A stretch of 51,124 nucleotides of DNA from a virus. The translations under genes and the position numbers were made by a program. Below the pieces are notes generated by a model. The model saw only the letters and a list, made by a program, of their open reading frames with translations, had not been told where the DNA came from and ran no database searches. Each line of letters starts with the position of its first letter. Position 1 is the stretch's first letter. The stretch is taken from IMG/VR virus record IMGVR_UViG_3300044703_000055, positions 1-51,124 of that record; one strand, written 5' to 3'. Of the stretch, positions 41,615-48,937 are shown in pieces.

Positions 41615-41899
41615 ATGGACGGACGAGCGTTCGTCACTTACAATTATCCACGGATGGAAAGGAGCGGTGGCGGAATAGAAAACGCAACCACAGTGCGCGT
41701 ACTGCATTGCAAATGGGAAATGCAGGTAAACAGCGGGAGCCCAAAAAGTTCATGCGGCGCTTGCGGGGTGACTTACCTAGTGAGGGTCGCGCCCTCTAAA
41801 GGCGAAGACGGATGCCTTCAAATCCTCGCCCGCTTCAATCCATCTAGCTCATTCACACAACAAATAGCGGATACAGGGCTTACGGGGGAGCGAGTGTGA
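41615..41899 (+). CDS. possible zinc-ribbon protein, low confidence
   Basis: 94 residues in an open frame with ATG at 41615 (a later in-frame start lies at 41660). VLHCKWEMQ and SSCGACGVTYLV could supply a C-C-C-type ribbon. Composition (Ser/Gly-rich, few conserved-looking segments) is only weakly protein-like, and the preceding gene overlaps in another frame. Confidence 0.35.
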   Translation: MDGRAFVTYNYPRMERSGGGIENATTVRVLHCKWEMQVNSGSPKSSCGACGVTYLVRVAPSKGEDGCLQILARFNPSSSFTQQIADTGLTGERV

Positions 41900-42125
41900 G
41901 GTCGCGCGGCGGTTGGGCTTCACACCGATACTGGTGGTGCACTACCAGTTGGCTGAGGCTCCGCGCCTCCCCGCAAGTTCTGTATCGCAGACACATCGGA
42001 AGTGGACTGCTGGAAGACAGCTCTAAGGTTGTCGTCGGAGCGACGGCGTAACACGCAACCTGATAACGCGCCGTTTGAGCCTCCAGCCGCCCCCTTCCGA
42101 TGATCACCAGCTAACCAATTGAATT

Positions 42126-42215
42126 ATGGCAAGATGCATTTGCGTCTGCGGCAACGAGCACGAGATAGACGACCAACTCGACAACGATGCCGCAGACGAA
42201 GAATTATCAGGGTAG
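42126..42215 (+). CDS. 29-residue Cys-rich acidic mini-protein
   Basis: MARCICVCGNEHEIDDQLDN, DAADEELSG, from ATG at 42126 to TAG at 42215; T at -1, no Shine-Dalgarno. The CxCxCGNEH segment resembles a half zinc knuckle. It is followed by a hairpin. First gene of the dense early-type cluster; not noted by simple length filters. Confidence 0.5.
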   Translation: MARCICVCGNEHEIDDQLDNDAADEELSG

Positions 42216-42238
42216 CTAATCAACTTAATAGCCTTATG

Positions 42239-42279
42239 CCCTCCATCCCGCGTACCCATAAGGCGCGCGGGGTAGAGGG
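42239..42279. promoter_or_regulatory. imperfect 14-bp hairpin before 42295
   Basis: CCCTCCATCCCGCG at 42239-42252 pairs with CGCGGGGTAGAGGG at 42266-42279 (two mismatches). No T-run follows, so it is likely an mRNA structure or operator in the leader of the next gene. Confidence 0.45.
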
Positions 42280-42294
42280 AAAACAAAATCAATT

Positions 42295-42462
42295 ATGGGT
42301 TGGAAACAACAAATGGCTCAGTTGCGAGCCAAGAGTAAACGGCCGTCAAATTCCAAGCGAGCGCGTGGGCTTTGCCAGCACGACGGCTGCGAGGGCAAGC
42401 GACGGGCAAACTCTACCAGATGCGCGGAACACGCGCCAAAGAAGCGAGCGCCACGCATATGA
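42295..42462 (+). CDS. 55-residue basic zinc-finger-like protein
   Basis: MGWKQQMAQLRAKSKRPSNS, KRARGLCQHDGCEGKRRANS, TRCAEHAPKKRAPRI. The C-x4-C-x10-C-x2-H spacing suggests zinc binding, and Lys/Arg make up over a third of the chain. T at -1. The stop overlaps the next ATG at 42459 (ATGA). Confidence 0.6.
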   Translation: MGWKQQMAQLRAKSKRPSNSKRARGLCQHDGCEGKRRANSTRCAEHAPKKRAPRI

Positions 42463-42662
42463 GCTACACGCTAAAGAAGCACACCATCGTCTACACGTTC
42501 TACCACCTGCACCGCAAACAAGAGATCGTCTACAGCCGCTACACAGATCGAGGGCGGCAGATCGAGGCGGAGATGCTTCGCGAGCGGCGCGAGAAGGCCG
42601 CGCGGCATATCTCCATATTCGCAGCCTTTGGCTTTACGAGCTTCACCGCCGCATATGCCTAA
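42459..42662 (+). CDS. 67-residue phage protein
   Basis: MSYTLKKHTIVYTFYHLHRK, QEIVYSRYTDRGRQIEAEML, REKAARHISIFAAF. Tyr/His-rich N-terminus, then a charged helix and a hydrophobic end (FAAFGFTSFTAAYA). It overlaps the previous gene by ATGA and the following gene by eight bases. Function unknown. Confidence 0.6.
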   Translation: MSYTLKKHTIVYTFYHLHRKQEIVYSRYTDRGRQIEAEMLRERREKAARHISIFAAFGFTSFTAAYA

Positions 42663-42804
42663 CGCCGCGCGCCTCGCCTTCCTTGCCAAATACGGTCGCA
42701 GCGAGACCGACGTGTGGATGGATAGCCAAGGCAAGGAATACATCTACGTGGGAGATTACCGCAGGCTGTACTTAGAGGAGGGATTACCACATCAAAATAA
42801 ATAA
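42655..42804 (+). CDS. 49-residue small protein
   Basis: MPNAARLAFLAKYGRSETDV, WMDSQGKEYIYVGDYRRLYL, EEGLPHQNK. Compact, mixed charge, T at -1. It overlaps the previous gene by eight bases and ends two bases before the exonuclease ATG. Too short for ordinary length filters, but it fits the unbroken chain of coupled starts. Confidence 0.55.
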   Translation: MPNAARLAFLAKYGRSETDVWMDSQGKEYIYVGDYRRLYLEEGLPHQNK

Positions 42805-42806
42805 CT

Positions 42807-43745
42807 ATGAAGAAGATCATTCGAGAGACAGATGAAAAACTAGGAATCGTACAAGTCACTATCGCAGACGAACGCTGGTACATGAGGCCAGCGAAAGACC
42901 CGGTAACGGGATTGCCCACACACTTGGCCGTCCCGTCCGTCACCTGGATTGCCGGTCACTACCCCAAGGGTATCGGCTTTTATAAATGGCTCGCAGACCG
43001 AGGCTGGGACGAGGCGCAGGCTGTAAAGCAAGCCGCGGGCAACAAGGGCTCGAAAGTCCACGCGGCCATCAGCGCCATCATCGAGGGCGAAGAAGTCCGC
43101 ATTGATAGCAAGTATCTCAATCCCGAAACCGGCGTGTTCGAGGAACTCACACTCGAAGAATGCGACGCCATTAAATCGTTCGTCGATTGGCAGAAGGCAA
43201 CGAACCCGGAGACGATCGTGCAAGACGTGACGATCTTTTCGGAGAAGTACAACTACGCCGGAACGATTGACTACATCTGCAAGATCGACGGGAGGGTCTA
43301 TCTCGTCGATTTCAAGACGAGCGCGGAGGTGTGGCCGGAGTACGAGCTGCAGGTGTCGGCCTACAAGCAGCCCTTGCAGAATGCGGAATTCAGCATTCCC
43401 GGGTTCGTGGACGTGTCCGACATCCAGCTTGCCATCCTGCAGATCGGCTACCGACGCAACAAGGCCGGGTACAAGTGGAACGAGATCGAAGATCAGTTCC
43501 CCCTATTCCTGGCGGCTCGGCAAATCTGGGCGAAGGAGTGCGACGGCCAGCAGCCGAAGAAGCGCGATTACCCGATTGTGCTTTCACCGAAGCGCAAGGC
43601 ACCGCAGGTCGATGAGCCGAAGGAACAGTTGCCATTACCAGAAGATAAGTACGAAGCCGAGGCCGAACCCGAGCCTATGCCCGAGGCCGCGCCCGAGCCT
43701 ATGCCCGAGCGACCGCCGCGAAAGAAGGCGAAGGCCGCCAAATAA
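42807..43745 (+). CDS. Cas4/RecB-like PD-(D/E)XK exonuclease
   Basis: 312 residues. The nuclease core has GSKVHAAISAIIEGEE (helix), YAGTIDYICKIDGRVYLVDF with Asp ~155, VDFKTSAE with Asp ~168 and Lys ~170, and YELQVSAYKQPLQ as the following Q-x-x-x-Y helix. This is the phage exonuclease/RecB type used in recombination or DNA degradation. A PEPMPE-repeat and Lys-rich tail (PRKKAKAAK) follows, likely disordered and DNA-binding. It is followed by TM2 and SSB-like genes, pointing to a recombination unit. Confidence 0.82.
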   Translation: MKKIIRETDEKLGIVQVTIADERWYMRPAKDPVTGLPTHLAVPSVTWIAGHYPKGIGFYKWLADRGWDEAQAVKQAAGNKGSKVHAAISAIIEGEEVRIDSKYLNPETGVFEELTLEECDAIKSFVDWQKATNPETIVQDVTIFSEKYNYAGTIDYICKIDGRVYLVDFKTSAEVWPEYELQVSAYKQPLQNAEFSIPGFVDVSDIQLAILQIGYRRNKAGYKWNEIEDQFPLFLAARQIWAKECDGQQPKKRDYPIVLSPKRKAPQVDEPKEQLPLPEDKYEAEAEPEPMPEAAPEPMPERPPRKKAKAAK

Positions 43746-43748
43746 CAT

Positions 43749-43988
43749 ATGGACAGACCTATTTCGCCCAAGTCCCGCACCGTCGCCCTTGTGCTGTGCT
43801 TCTTCTTCGGTGCACTCGGTATCCACCGCATCTATGTCGGGAAGCTGGGGAGCGGCACCACAATGATCATCGTGAGCCTCACCATGATCGGCCTGCTGGT
43901 CACTGGCGTGTGGGCGTTCGTGGACATGGTCGTGATCGCGTGTGGGCAGTTCCGCGATGCAGAAGGGCAGCTTATTAGCAACTGGTAA
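43749..43988 (+). CDS. TM2-domain membrane protein
   Basis: 79 residues: SRTVALVLCFFFGALGIHRI, YVGKLGSGTTMIIVSLTMIG, LLVTGVWAFVDMVVIACGQF. The R-x-Y-x-G-K turn between two membrane helices is the TM2 signature. In cells it is often a membrane-sensing or scavenging protein; in a phage early cluster its role is unclear. T at -1, 3 bp after the exonuclease stop. Confidence 0.8.
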   Translation: MDRPISPKSRTVALVLCFFFGALGIHRIYVGKLGSGTTMIIVSLTMIGLLVTGVWAFVDMVVIACGQFRDAEGQLISNW

Positions 43989-43993
43989 AACCT

Positions 43994-44128
43994 ATGGACG
44001 ACGCAGAACGTGACGAATACGAGAAGCAAATAAAGCAGCTCAACGAGCAGCTTGACGACGCAATGGAGCAGCTAGGAAGCGCAATCGAACTATTAAACGA
44101 AATAAGACGCATGACCAAAAATGTATGA
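43994..44128 (+). CDS. 44-residue coiled-coil protein
   Basis: MDDAERDEYEKQIKQLNEQL, DDAMEQLGSAIELLNEIRRM, TKNV. Heptad spacing of Leu/Ile in EYEKQIKQLNEQLDDAMEQL suggests a dimeric coiled coil. The stop overlaps the ATG of the SSB-like gene (ATGA at 44125), so it is likely co-translated and may be an assembly partner. Confidence 0.6.
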   Translation: MDDAERDEYEKQIKQLNEQLDDAMEQLGSAIELLNEIRRMTKNV

Positions 44129-44967
44129 CTACCGAAACACCATTCGACCCATCAGTAGCTAGTGGAGAAAGCAATTACAACGCGCCGCGCCCTCTCGAAT
44201 TGAACGAGGTGATGCTAAACGGCGACGGTGACGTGAACGAAGTGACGCCGGGAAAATTCGAGCGCAAAGGGGGTTACTTCCGCAAGCGCCTCATCGTCGG
44301 TAATCCCAAGGGGGAGAAGCCCGAGGAAGTGAACCTTGGCACCGAAGTCAGGCTGGTATTCCTCAAAATCCGCCGCCGCCTGGTGCAGCGCGGCGCAGAC
44401 GGCAAAATCGTCCGCTCTACAACCGAGCACAATGCCCCGAACGAATCCGTGTTCCTTTACGAGGACGGTTCAAAGCAGCCGGTAGCCGGTGTCGCGTCGG
44501 ATCTCCGCACGAAGCACGAGGGCTTGCGTACCGTGCAGCACGTCTACGCACTTCTGCTTGGCGCGAAAGAGCCGGAGTTGGTGAAGCTGGTCCTTAAAGG
44601 CGCGTCGCTCGGCAGTGACGTGAAGGCAGATGGCGTGACGAAGTTCTACGAGTACCTTGGCTCATTCGGGAAGGAGCACTTCTACGAATACGAGACGGTG
44701 CTGAAGCCCGTGTTCGAACAGGGGAAGAAATCGTACTTCGCCATCAACTTCGTTCGCGGCGAGAAGCTAGACGCCGCGACGTACGCCCTTGCCATGCAGC
44801 ATATGAAAGCCGTGCACGAAAAGTGCGTGGAGATCGACACAGCACGTGCGTTGAAGATCGCGAGAGGCGTCACGAGTGACATCGTGCCGGACGGGGAAGC
44901 GGCGCCGGAGGAGACAGGCGTCGAATACCCAAAGGACGACATTAATCCGGATGATATCCCGTTCTAG
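44125..44967 (+). CDS. single-stranded DNA-binding-like phage protein
   Basis: 280 residues. The C-terminus ends PKDDINPDDIPF, the acidic tip (DDIPF) by which bacterial and phage SSBs recruit partners. The body has a strand-rich YFRKRLIVGNPKG, LGTEVRLVFLKIRRRLVQRG and EPELVKLVLKGASLGSDVKA that may form an OB-like fold. No canonical SSB Pfam is evident. It sits between the exonuclease and a zinc-finger gene, consistent with a recombination/replication set. Confidence 0.65.
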   Translation: MTTETPFDPSVASGESNYNAPRPLELNEVMLNGDGDVNEVTPGKFERKGGYFRKRLIVGNPKGEKPEEVNLGTEVRLVFLKIRRRLVQRGADGKIVRSTTEHNAPNESVFLYEDGSKQPVAGVASDLRTKHEGLRTVQHVYALLLGAKEPELVKLVLKGASLGSDVKADGVTKFYEYLGSFGKEHFYEYETVLKPVFEQGKKSYFAINFVRGEKLDAATYALAMQHMKAVHEKCVEIDTARALKIARGVTSDIVPDGEAAPEETGVEYPKDDINPDDIPF

Positions 44968-44969
44968 CT

Positions 44970-45278
44970 ATGGGAAAGCATCTTCACGAGTGCGAAAAAT
45001 GCGAGCGCTCATTCGCAACCGCACGAGGGCTACAACAGCACGATCGAAAAGCTCATCCCTATATCCCACCGCCGCCTCCAAAACGTGAAACGCACACTGC
45101 ACCGGATGAGTACGAGAACCATACATTGATAGGCGGTAACACGTTGTCTCTCGGCGACATCGTATGGGTTGGTCGAAAGACCGTCATCACGTCTATTACC
45201 AAAACCGAAGGCTCTAAAGACGTGTCGGTCGTGCTTCGGATCACACGCAAATGGTGGAGCGCAGAGGAAATCTCGTAA
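44970..45278 (+). CDS. C2H2 zinc-finger protein
   Basis: 102 residues. HECEKCERSFATARGLQQHD with RKAH gives C8-x2-C11-x12-H24-x4-H29, the classical eukaryote-type C2H2 spacing rather than the Ros/MucR form. A Pro-rich linker (YIPPPPPKRE) follows, then a strand-rich domain (VWVGRKTVITSITKTEGSKD, VSVVLRITRKWW). T at -1. DNA-binding regulator or replication partner; no family named. Confidence 0.72.
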   Translation: MGKHLHECEKCERSFATARGLQQHDRKAHPYIPPPPPKRETHTAPDEYENHTLIGGNTLSLGDIVWVGRKTVITSITKTEGSKDVSVVLRITRKWWSAEEIS

Positions 45279-45281
45279 CCT

Positions 45282-45611
45282 ATGCCCCTCACCATCGAAC
45301 GCATCGAACAGCGCATGAAGGGAGTGGAACTCACGCCGCGGCAGGTACGCGATTACAAAACGTACCTGACGGCGATCTACTCCCTTTATGCCGGTGAGAT
45401 GAAGCAGATCGCCACCGCGCGAGCAAGCGCGTGGCTCGACATCCGCGCCGAGAAGAACAGCGACAAGGCCGCGGATCGCGAGTGGCACACGACGCCTAAG
45501 GGTATCCGCGAGATCGAACTGAAATGGGACATGCGCCGGATCGACAAACTTATCAGCGCCCTCAATACGCACATGCGCGTCATGGAAGGCGAAGCTAAAA
45601 ACATCATGTAG
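45282..45611 (+). CDS. helical phage protein of unknown function
   Basis: 109 residues: VELTPRQVRDYKTYLTAIYS, YAGEMKQIATARASAWLDIR, KGIREIELKWDMRRIDKLIS. Three or four long helices, charged. T at -1. Fits the chain of early-type genes; could be a structural or regulatory helical bundle. Confidence 0.6.
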   Translation: MPLTIERIEQRMKGVELTPRQVRDYKTYLTAIYSLYAGEMKQIATARASAWLDIRAEKNSDKAADREWHTTPKGIREIELKWDMRRIDKLISALNTHMRVMEGEAKNIM

Positions 45612-45613
45612 GT

Positions 45614-45889
45614 ATGGAGCCTATTGGAGCGATCGTTCAGAAAAAGACTATCGAAAGGCCGAGCCGAAAGACCGAACGCGGGGAATTCCTGCAAGAATTC
45701 TTGCAGAACATTAAACCAGGTTGGGACGCCGCCCGCTTCGGAGAATTGACGATCGGGCGTATCGCGAGAAAACTTCAGGGCGTTCCAACTAAGGATCTGT
45801 ACTACCTCAAACGTGTTTGCGAGGACAGCAAGAACTACGCAAAGCGGTTCTTCTGGGAGCTTAATGCCGAGAAGCACAACAATCTATGA
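45614..45889 (+). CDS. 91-residue phage protein
   Basis: Basic N-terminus (VQKKTIERPSRKTERGEFLQ), central KPGWDAARFGELTIGRIARK and LYYLKRVCEDSKNYAKRFFW. Mixed helix/loop. T at -1; stop overlaps the next ATG. Resembles small DNA-binding proteins but no family is clear. Confidence 0.6.
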   Translation: MEPIGAIVQKKTIERPSRKTERGEFLQEFLQNIKPGWDAARFGELTIGRIARKLQGVPTKDLYYLKRVCEDSKNYAKRFFWELNAEKHNNL

Positions 45890-46218
45890 ACCAACCAACG
45901 CAGCAAGAGCGGATATTGAAGGTGCTCGAATCCGTCCGCGACGGCACACACCAGATCGCCGACGAGTACATTCGCCATCATCCCAGCGGAGACGGCGTAA
46001 GCGCCCGATACTTCAAGCAAGTCATGCTTATTTCGGAAGTGAACGGCCGCATTAGCGAGCTACGGGCGAAGGGTCGCGACATCGAGACCAGCAAGCAGAA
46101 GGATCGGTACGGCTTCGCCTACCATCGGCTTGCGCCGGATCGCGCCGCCCTCAGCCCCGCCGAGCTGATCGCGTGGAGTAAGGAGGCGGTTAAAAAGGAA
46201 TTTCCCACTACTGTATGA
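45886..46218 (+). CDS. winged-helix DNA-binding protein
   Basis: 110 residues. RILKVLESVRDGTHQIADEY, then VNGRISELRAKGRDIETSKQ and GFAYHRLAPD, form the pattern of phage-type winged helix-turn-helix domains (HTH_39-like, short helix, recognition helix, wing). T at -1, overlap with the previous stop. Likely a regulator of the early cluster. Confidence 0.72.
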   Translation: MNQPTQQERILKVLESVRDGTHQIADEYIRHHPSGDGVSARYFKQVMLISEVNGRISELRAKGRDIETSKQKDRYGFAYHRLAPDRAALSPAELIAWSKEAVKKEFPTTV

Positions 46219-46352
46219 GAACCAGAAAAGAGATAGAGGAAGGAGCATCGAATTTTGCACCCGATGGTATGGAGAACATGCGGGGTTCAATGTTGGAAGT
46301 CCTCCTCGACATCCGAGACCTCCTTACCCGCCCACCAGCGGCGACGCTATAA
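46215..46352 (+). CDS. 45-residue small protein
   Basis: MRTRKEIEEGASNFAPDGME, NMRGSMLEVLLDIRDLLTRP, PAATL, from ATG at 46215 (ATGA overlap with the winged-helix stop). Helical C-terminus (LEVLLDIRDLL). T at -1. Function unknown. Confidence 0.5.
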   Translation: MRTRKEIEEGASNFAPDGMENMRGSMLEVLLDIRDLLTRPPAATL

Positions 46353-46355
46353 GGT

Positions 46356-46613
46356 ATGAACGACTGGAAAAAGGAATTCGACGACACATTCATCCCTGTT
46401 TACTTCGACGCTGAAAGTCGGCGTGATCGGTACACGCACATGAGTGGTAAGCCGGGAGAAATCAAAGCATTCATCTCCCGCCTCCTCGAAGAGCAGAAGA
46501 AGCGGCATGTCAAGATTTTGGATGGACTAAAACTGGACCCATGGAACGGTAAGGGTGATTGGGATCACGCTCTGGCCGCGGCAATTAGAAGGATCACCGG
46601 CGGCAACGCCTAA
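46356..46613 (+). CDS. 85-residue phage protein
   Basis: MNDWKKEFDDTFIPVYFDAE, GKPGEIKAFISRLLEEQKKR and HVKILDGLKLDPWNGKGDWD. The EIK-x-FI-x-x-LL-x-EQ helix is a pattern I associate with short proteins from phage and candidate-phylum metagenomes, though this is recollection only. T at -1. Last member of the chain. Confidence 0.6.
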   Translation: MNDWKKEFDDTFIPVYFDAESRRDRYTHMSGKPGEIKAFISRLLEEQKKRHVKILDGLKLDPWNGKGDWDHALAAAIRRITGGNA

Positions 46614-46750
46614 CTGTACAAGACGCTACGAAGAAACAAAGAAGCGGCTTGCCCGAAACAGGCGCGCCCTATTGTTATCAACAAGGATATCCGGTTCTAC
46701 GAGGACGAAACGACTCTGCAATTTATCGTCCATCAGCGGAGGAAAGCAAC

Positions 46751-47095
46751 GTGGTGTACACAAAGGAATTCGACGAGCTGAAAGCTGAACTTGAGGAGGT
46801 CGACGGTAACGCGAGAATGGTTCTTCGCGCTCTCATTTGCGACGCGCCAGTTCCCCAACTAATCGACGAGAAACACATGACCGCCCTCGAGGGTCGTCTG
46901 CAGGATCTTTCCCAGAGGCTGAACATCAAGAAGTCAGCTCCATTTTTACAGTTTTATTCTCGGGCCTACCCTGCACTCGATGGTCCGGAGCTGTTCTACT
47001 GCAAGCTTCGCGCGAACCTATCGGACTGTCGCTTTTGGCTGACCGACAACTCGGCCCTTGCAGAAGATTACGCCAAAACGCCGCCTTCTGCTTAG
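46751..47095 (+). CDS. small protein with strong Shine-Dalgarno, unknown function
   Basis: 114 residues from GTG at 46751 with GGAGGAAA eight bases upstream; the in-frame extension back to 46649 is less likely. EFDELKAELEEVDGNARMVL and LEGRLQDLSQRLNIKKSAP are helical; FYSRAYPALDGPELFYCKLR and CRFWLTDNSALAEDYA follow. It is the first gene here with an ordinary ribosome-binding site, so the translation regime changes back at this point. Confidence 0.6.
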   Translation: MVYTKEFDELKAELEEVDGNARMVLRALICDAPVPQLIDEKHMTALEGRLQDLSQRLNIKKSAPFLQFYSRAYPALDGPELFYCKLRANLSDCRFWLTDNSALAEDYAKTPPSA

Positions 47096-47405
47096 CGTTG
47101 GATTGTCTGCGCGATCAGCAGGACGAGACTGCACTATCCACAACGGCGGTCATGGTTACTCTGGCACTCCCGAAGAACCGCTTTGCTGCGAGTACTGCGG
47201 GCACCAGTCAGTGTAGCGTCGCGAAATGTATATTCTCCGCGCATATGGCTTCTAGGGAATTGCTCCCACTCGCGTCCTGAAGGCGGAGCGGGCGCTGCCG
47301 TGGTGGTTCTAGTCGGAATACACTCCTATCATGCACAGGGGGTTGTGACCCACGGCTTTGCTCTGCTCTAATTGCGAATCACCAATGCATTTGACGAGCT
47401 GACCG
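47096..47405 (+). other. 310-bp gap with a possible zinc-finger remnant
   Basis: No complete gene is confident. A frame through 47120-47217 would encode CTIHNGGHGYSGTPEE and PLCCEYCGHQSV before a stop, reading like a zinc-binding tail, but lacks a good start. Otherwise nothing recognised. Confidence 0.35.
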
Positions 47406-48020
47406 ATGGCGAAGTTCGACTACAAGCATGCCAAGGATGAGATCGCGCAAATTAATGCGATCGTCGAAACGTGCCCTGAGACGGTGAAAGAGAAGTGCTT
47501 CGAACTGTTGTTCGCAGCCGTGTTCGGCCCTGCTAGATACCCGGTGGCACCCCCTGCCGAGCCTTCGGCAGCACTGAAAGAGCCGGAGAAGCCCGCCGAC
47601 GAAAAGACGAACATAACGCAAAAGAAGAGATTGCCTTCGAACGTCCTGGCGTTCGCACACCGCAACGGTGTCACAACCGAAGACATCGGGAAGCTTTTTC
47701 TCCTGGATCACGAGCCGATCCTGCCCGTCTACAAAATCCCGACCGGGAAGACCGCGTACGCGCAGATGTGCAAGGTCATGATGGTTCTCTTGGAAAACGG
47801 CCTGCTCAACAACTCGCTCACCGCTCCCTACCCCGAACTGCGTGAGAGCGTAAAAGAAGATGGCTTTTACGACGGCAACTTCAACAAACTGTTGAAGCGC
47901 AACCACGATCTGTTCAAGGGCGCTATTAGTGAAGAGACGATTGAGGAAGATAAGACCGTAGAGTTGACAGGCGCCGGCTTCACGAAGCTGGCTGAAATCG
48001 TGAAAGAGCTGGGTCAATGA
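47406..48020 (+). CDS. unknown protein coupled to the HEPN pseudogene
   Basis: 204 residues from ATG at 47406. PRLPSNVLAFAHRNGVTTED-like KKRLPSNVLAFAHRNGVTTE, then IGKLFLLDHEPILPVYKIPT and YAQMCKVMMVLLENGLLNNS suggest a helix-rich domain with a winged-helix-like segment. A Pro-rich linker (PVAPPAEPSAALKEPEKPAD) separates two parts. The stop abuts the next ATG at 48021, so the pair is translationally coupled. A regulatory partner of the HEPN protein is my inference. Confidence 0.6.
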   Translation: MAKFDYKHAKDEIAQINAIVETCPETVKEKCFELLFAAVFGPARYPVAPPAEPSAALKEPEKPADEKTNITQKKRLPSNVLAFAHRNGVTTEDIGKLFLLDHEPILPVYKIPTGKTAYAQMCKVMMVLLENGLLNNSLTAPYPELRESVKEDGFYDGNFNKLLKRNHDLFKGAISEETIEEDKTVELTGAGFTKLAEIVKELGQ

Positions 48021-48850
48021 ATGAAGGACGAGCTGCTTTCCATTACCCGTGCACAGGTCACTGACCTTGCCTCGGTTATTAAAGCAATCCGCGCTGCTCC
48101 AACAGCGCGGATACGTCAGCAAGCGTTATTGAATGCCGGCGCGGGCGCCGCGCGGCAATGGTTCGACACCGTACGACCGGCACTCGAAAAGGCTGGCTTC
48201 CCATCGGACACGATAAGTACGTTCTCGGCTCGGTTCGAGACGCTTCTCGCGATGACGCGAATGCAACCGACGAAAAGCAGGTACCTTGCTGCGGTCGCCG
48301 AAATTTCGGGCCGATATATCCCAGATATCGTTCATCACATCGAAATCGGTTCATTCACTTCCCTCACGGGACTAAGCATCGCGCCCTACGTCGAGGGCCT
48401 TCCAGTCGAGGAAGGCGATTTTCTTGACGAAGCACAGCGCTGCCTGAGCGCCAATGCTCTCCGAGGCTGTATTGTTCTGGGCTGGTGCGCTACCGTTGCC
48501 CGCATCCACGCAAGATCGAAGAAATTGGCTTTGATAAATTCAGCAAGGCCACGGAGGAAATGAAGGCCAAGACGACGGGCCGCTTCAAGCCGTTCACGAA
48601 AGTCTACGCAGTTGAATCGCGCTCGGAGCTACAACGTATCTTCGATACTGACATCCTTTTCATTCTTGAATATTTGCAGCTCATTGACAGCAACCAACAC
48701 GCGCGCCTGCGTCACTGTTTCGACTTACGGAACCACAGCGCTCACCCCGGCGAAGCGCCGATCACAGGCGAAAACCTGTACTCTTTCTTTTCCGACATCA
48801 CACAGATCGTGCTGAAGAACGCCAAGTTCGAGCTGAAGGCCAAAGCCTGA
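48021..48850 (+). pseudogene. HEPN-domain gene broken by a one-base frameshift
   Basis: Frame 1 runs from ATG 48021 (KDELLSITRAQVTDLASVIK) to about ARIH (48507-48509). The matching continuation is in the -1 frame from 48509 (RKIEEIGFDKFSKATEEMKA) to TGA at 48850. The intact reading has LSANALRGCIVLGWCATVAR leading to FDLRNHSAHPGEAPI, with RNHSAH as the RNxxxH HEPN motif. Without a shift the motif is lost. Either a mutated toxin-like gene or an indel error. Confidence 0.72.
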
Positions 48851-48937
48851 CCGAGCAAAAAGGCTCCTATTTTGTTCTCATGGCGGCATTTATAATCGCA
48901 ACAATGACACTGATTCTCTCAGGGTTCGTGTGCAACA

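Noticed and set aside
41800-41860. A tRNA-like T-arm (TTCAAATCC) near 41820
   Set aside because: No stem pairing on either side and no acceptor or D arm; it is chance similarity.
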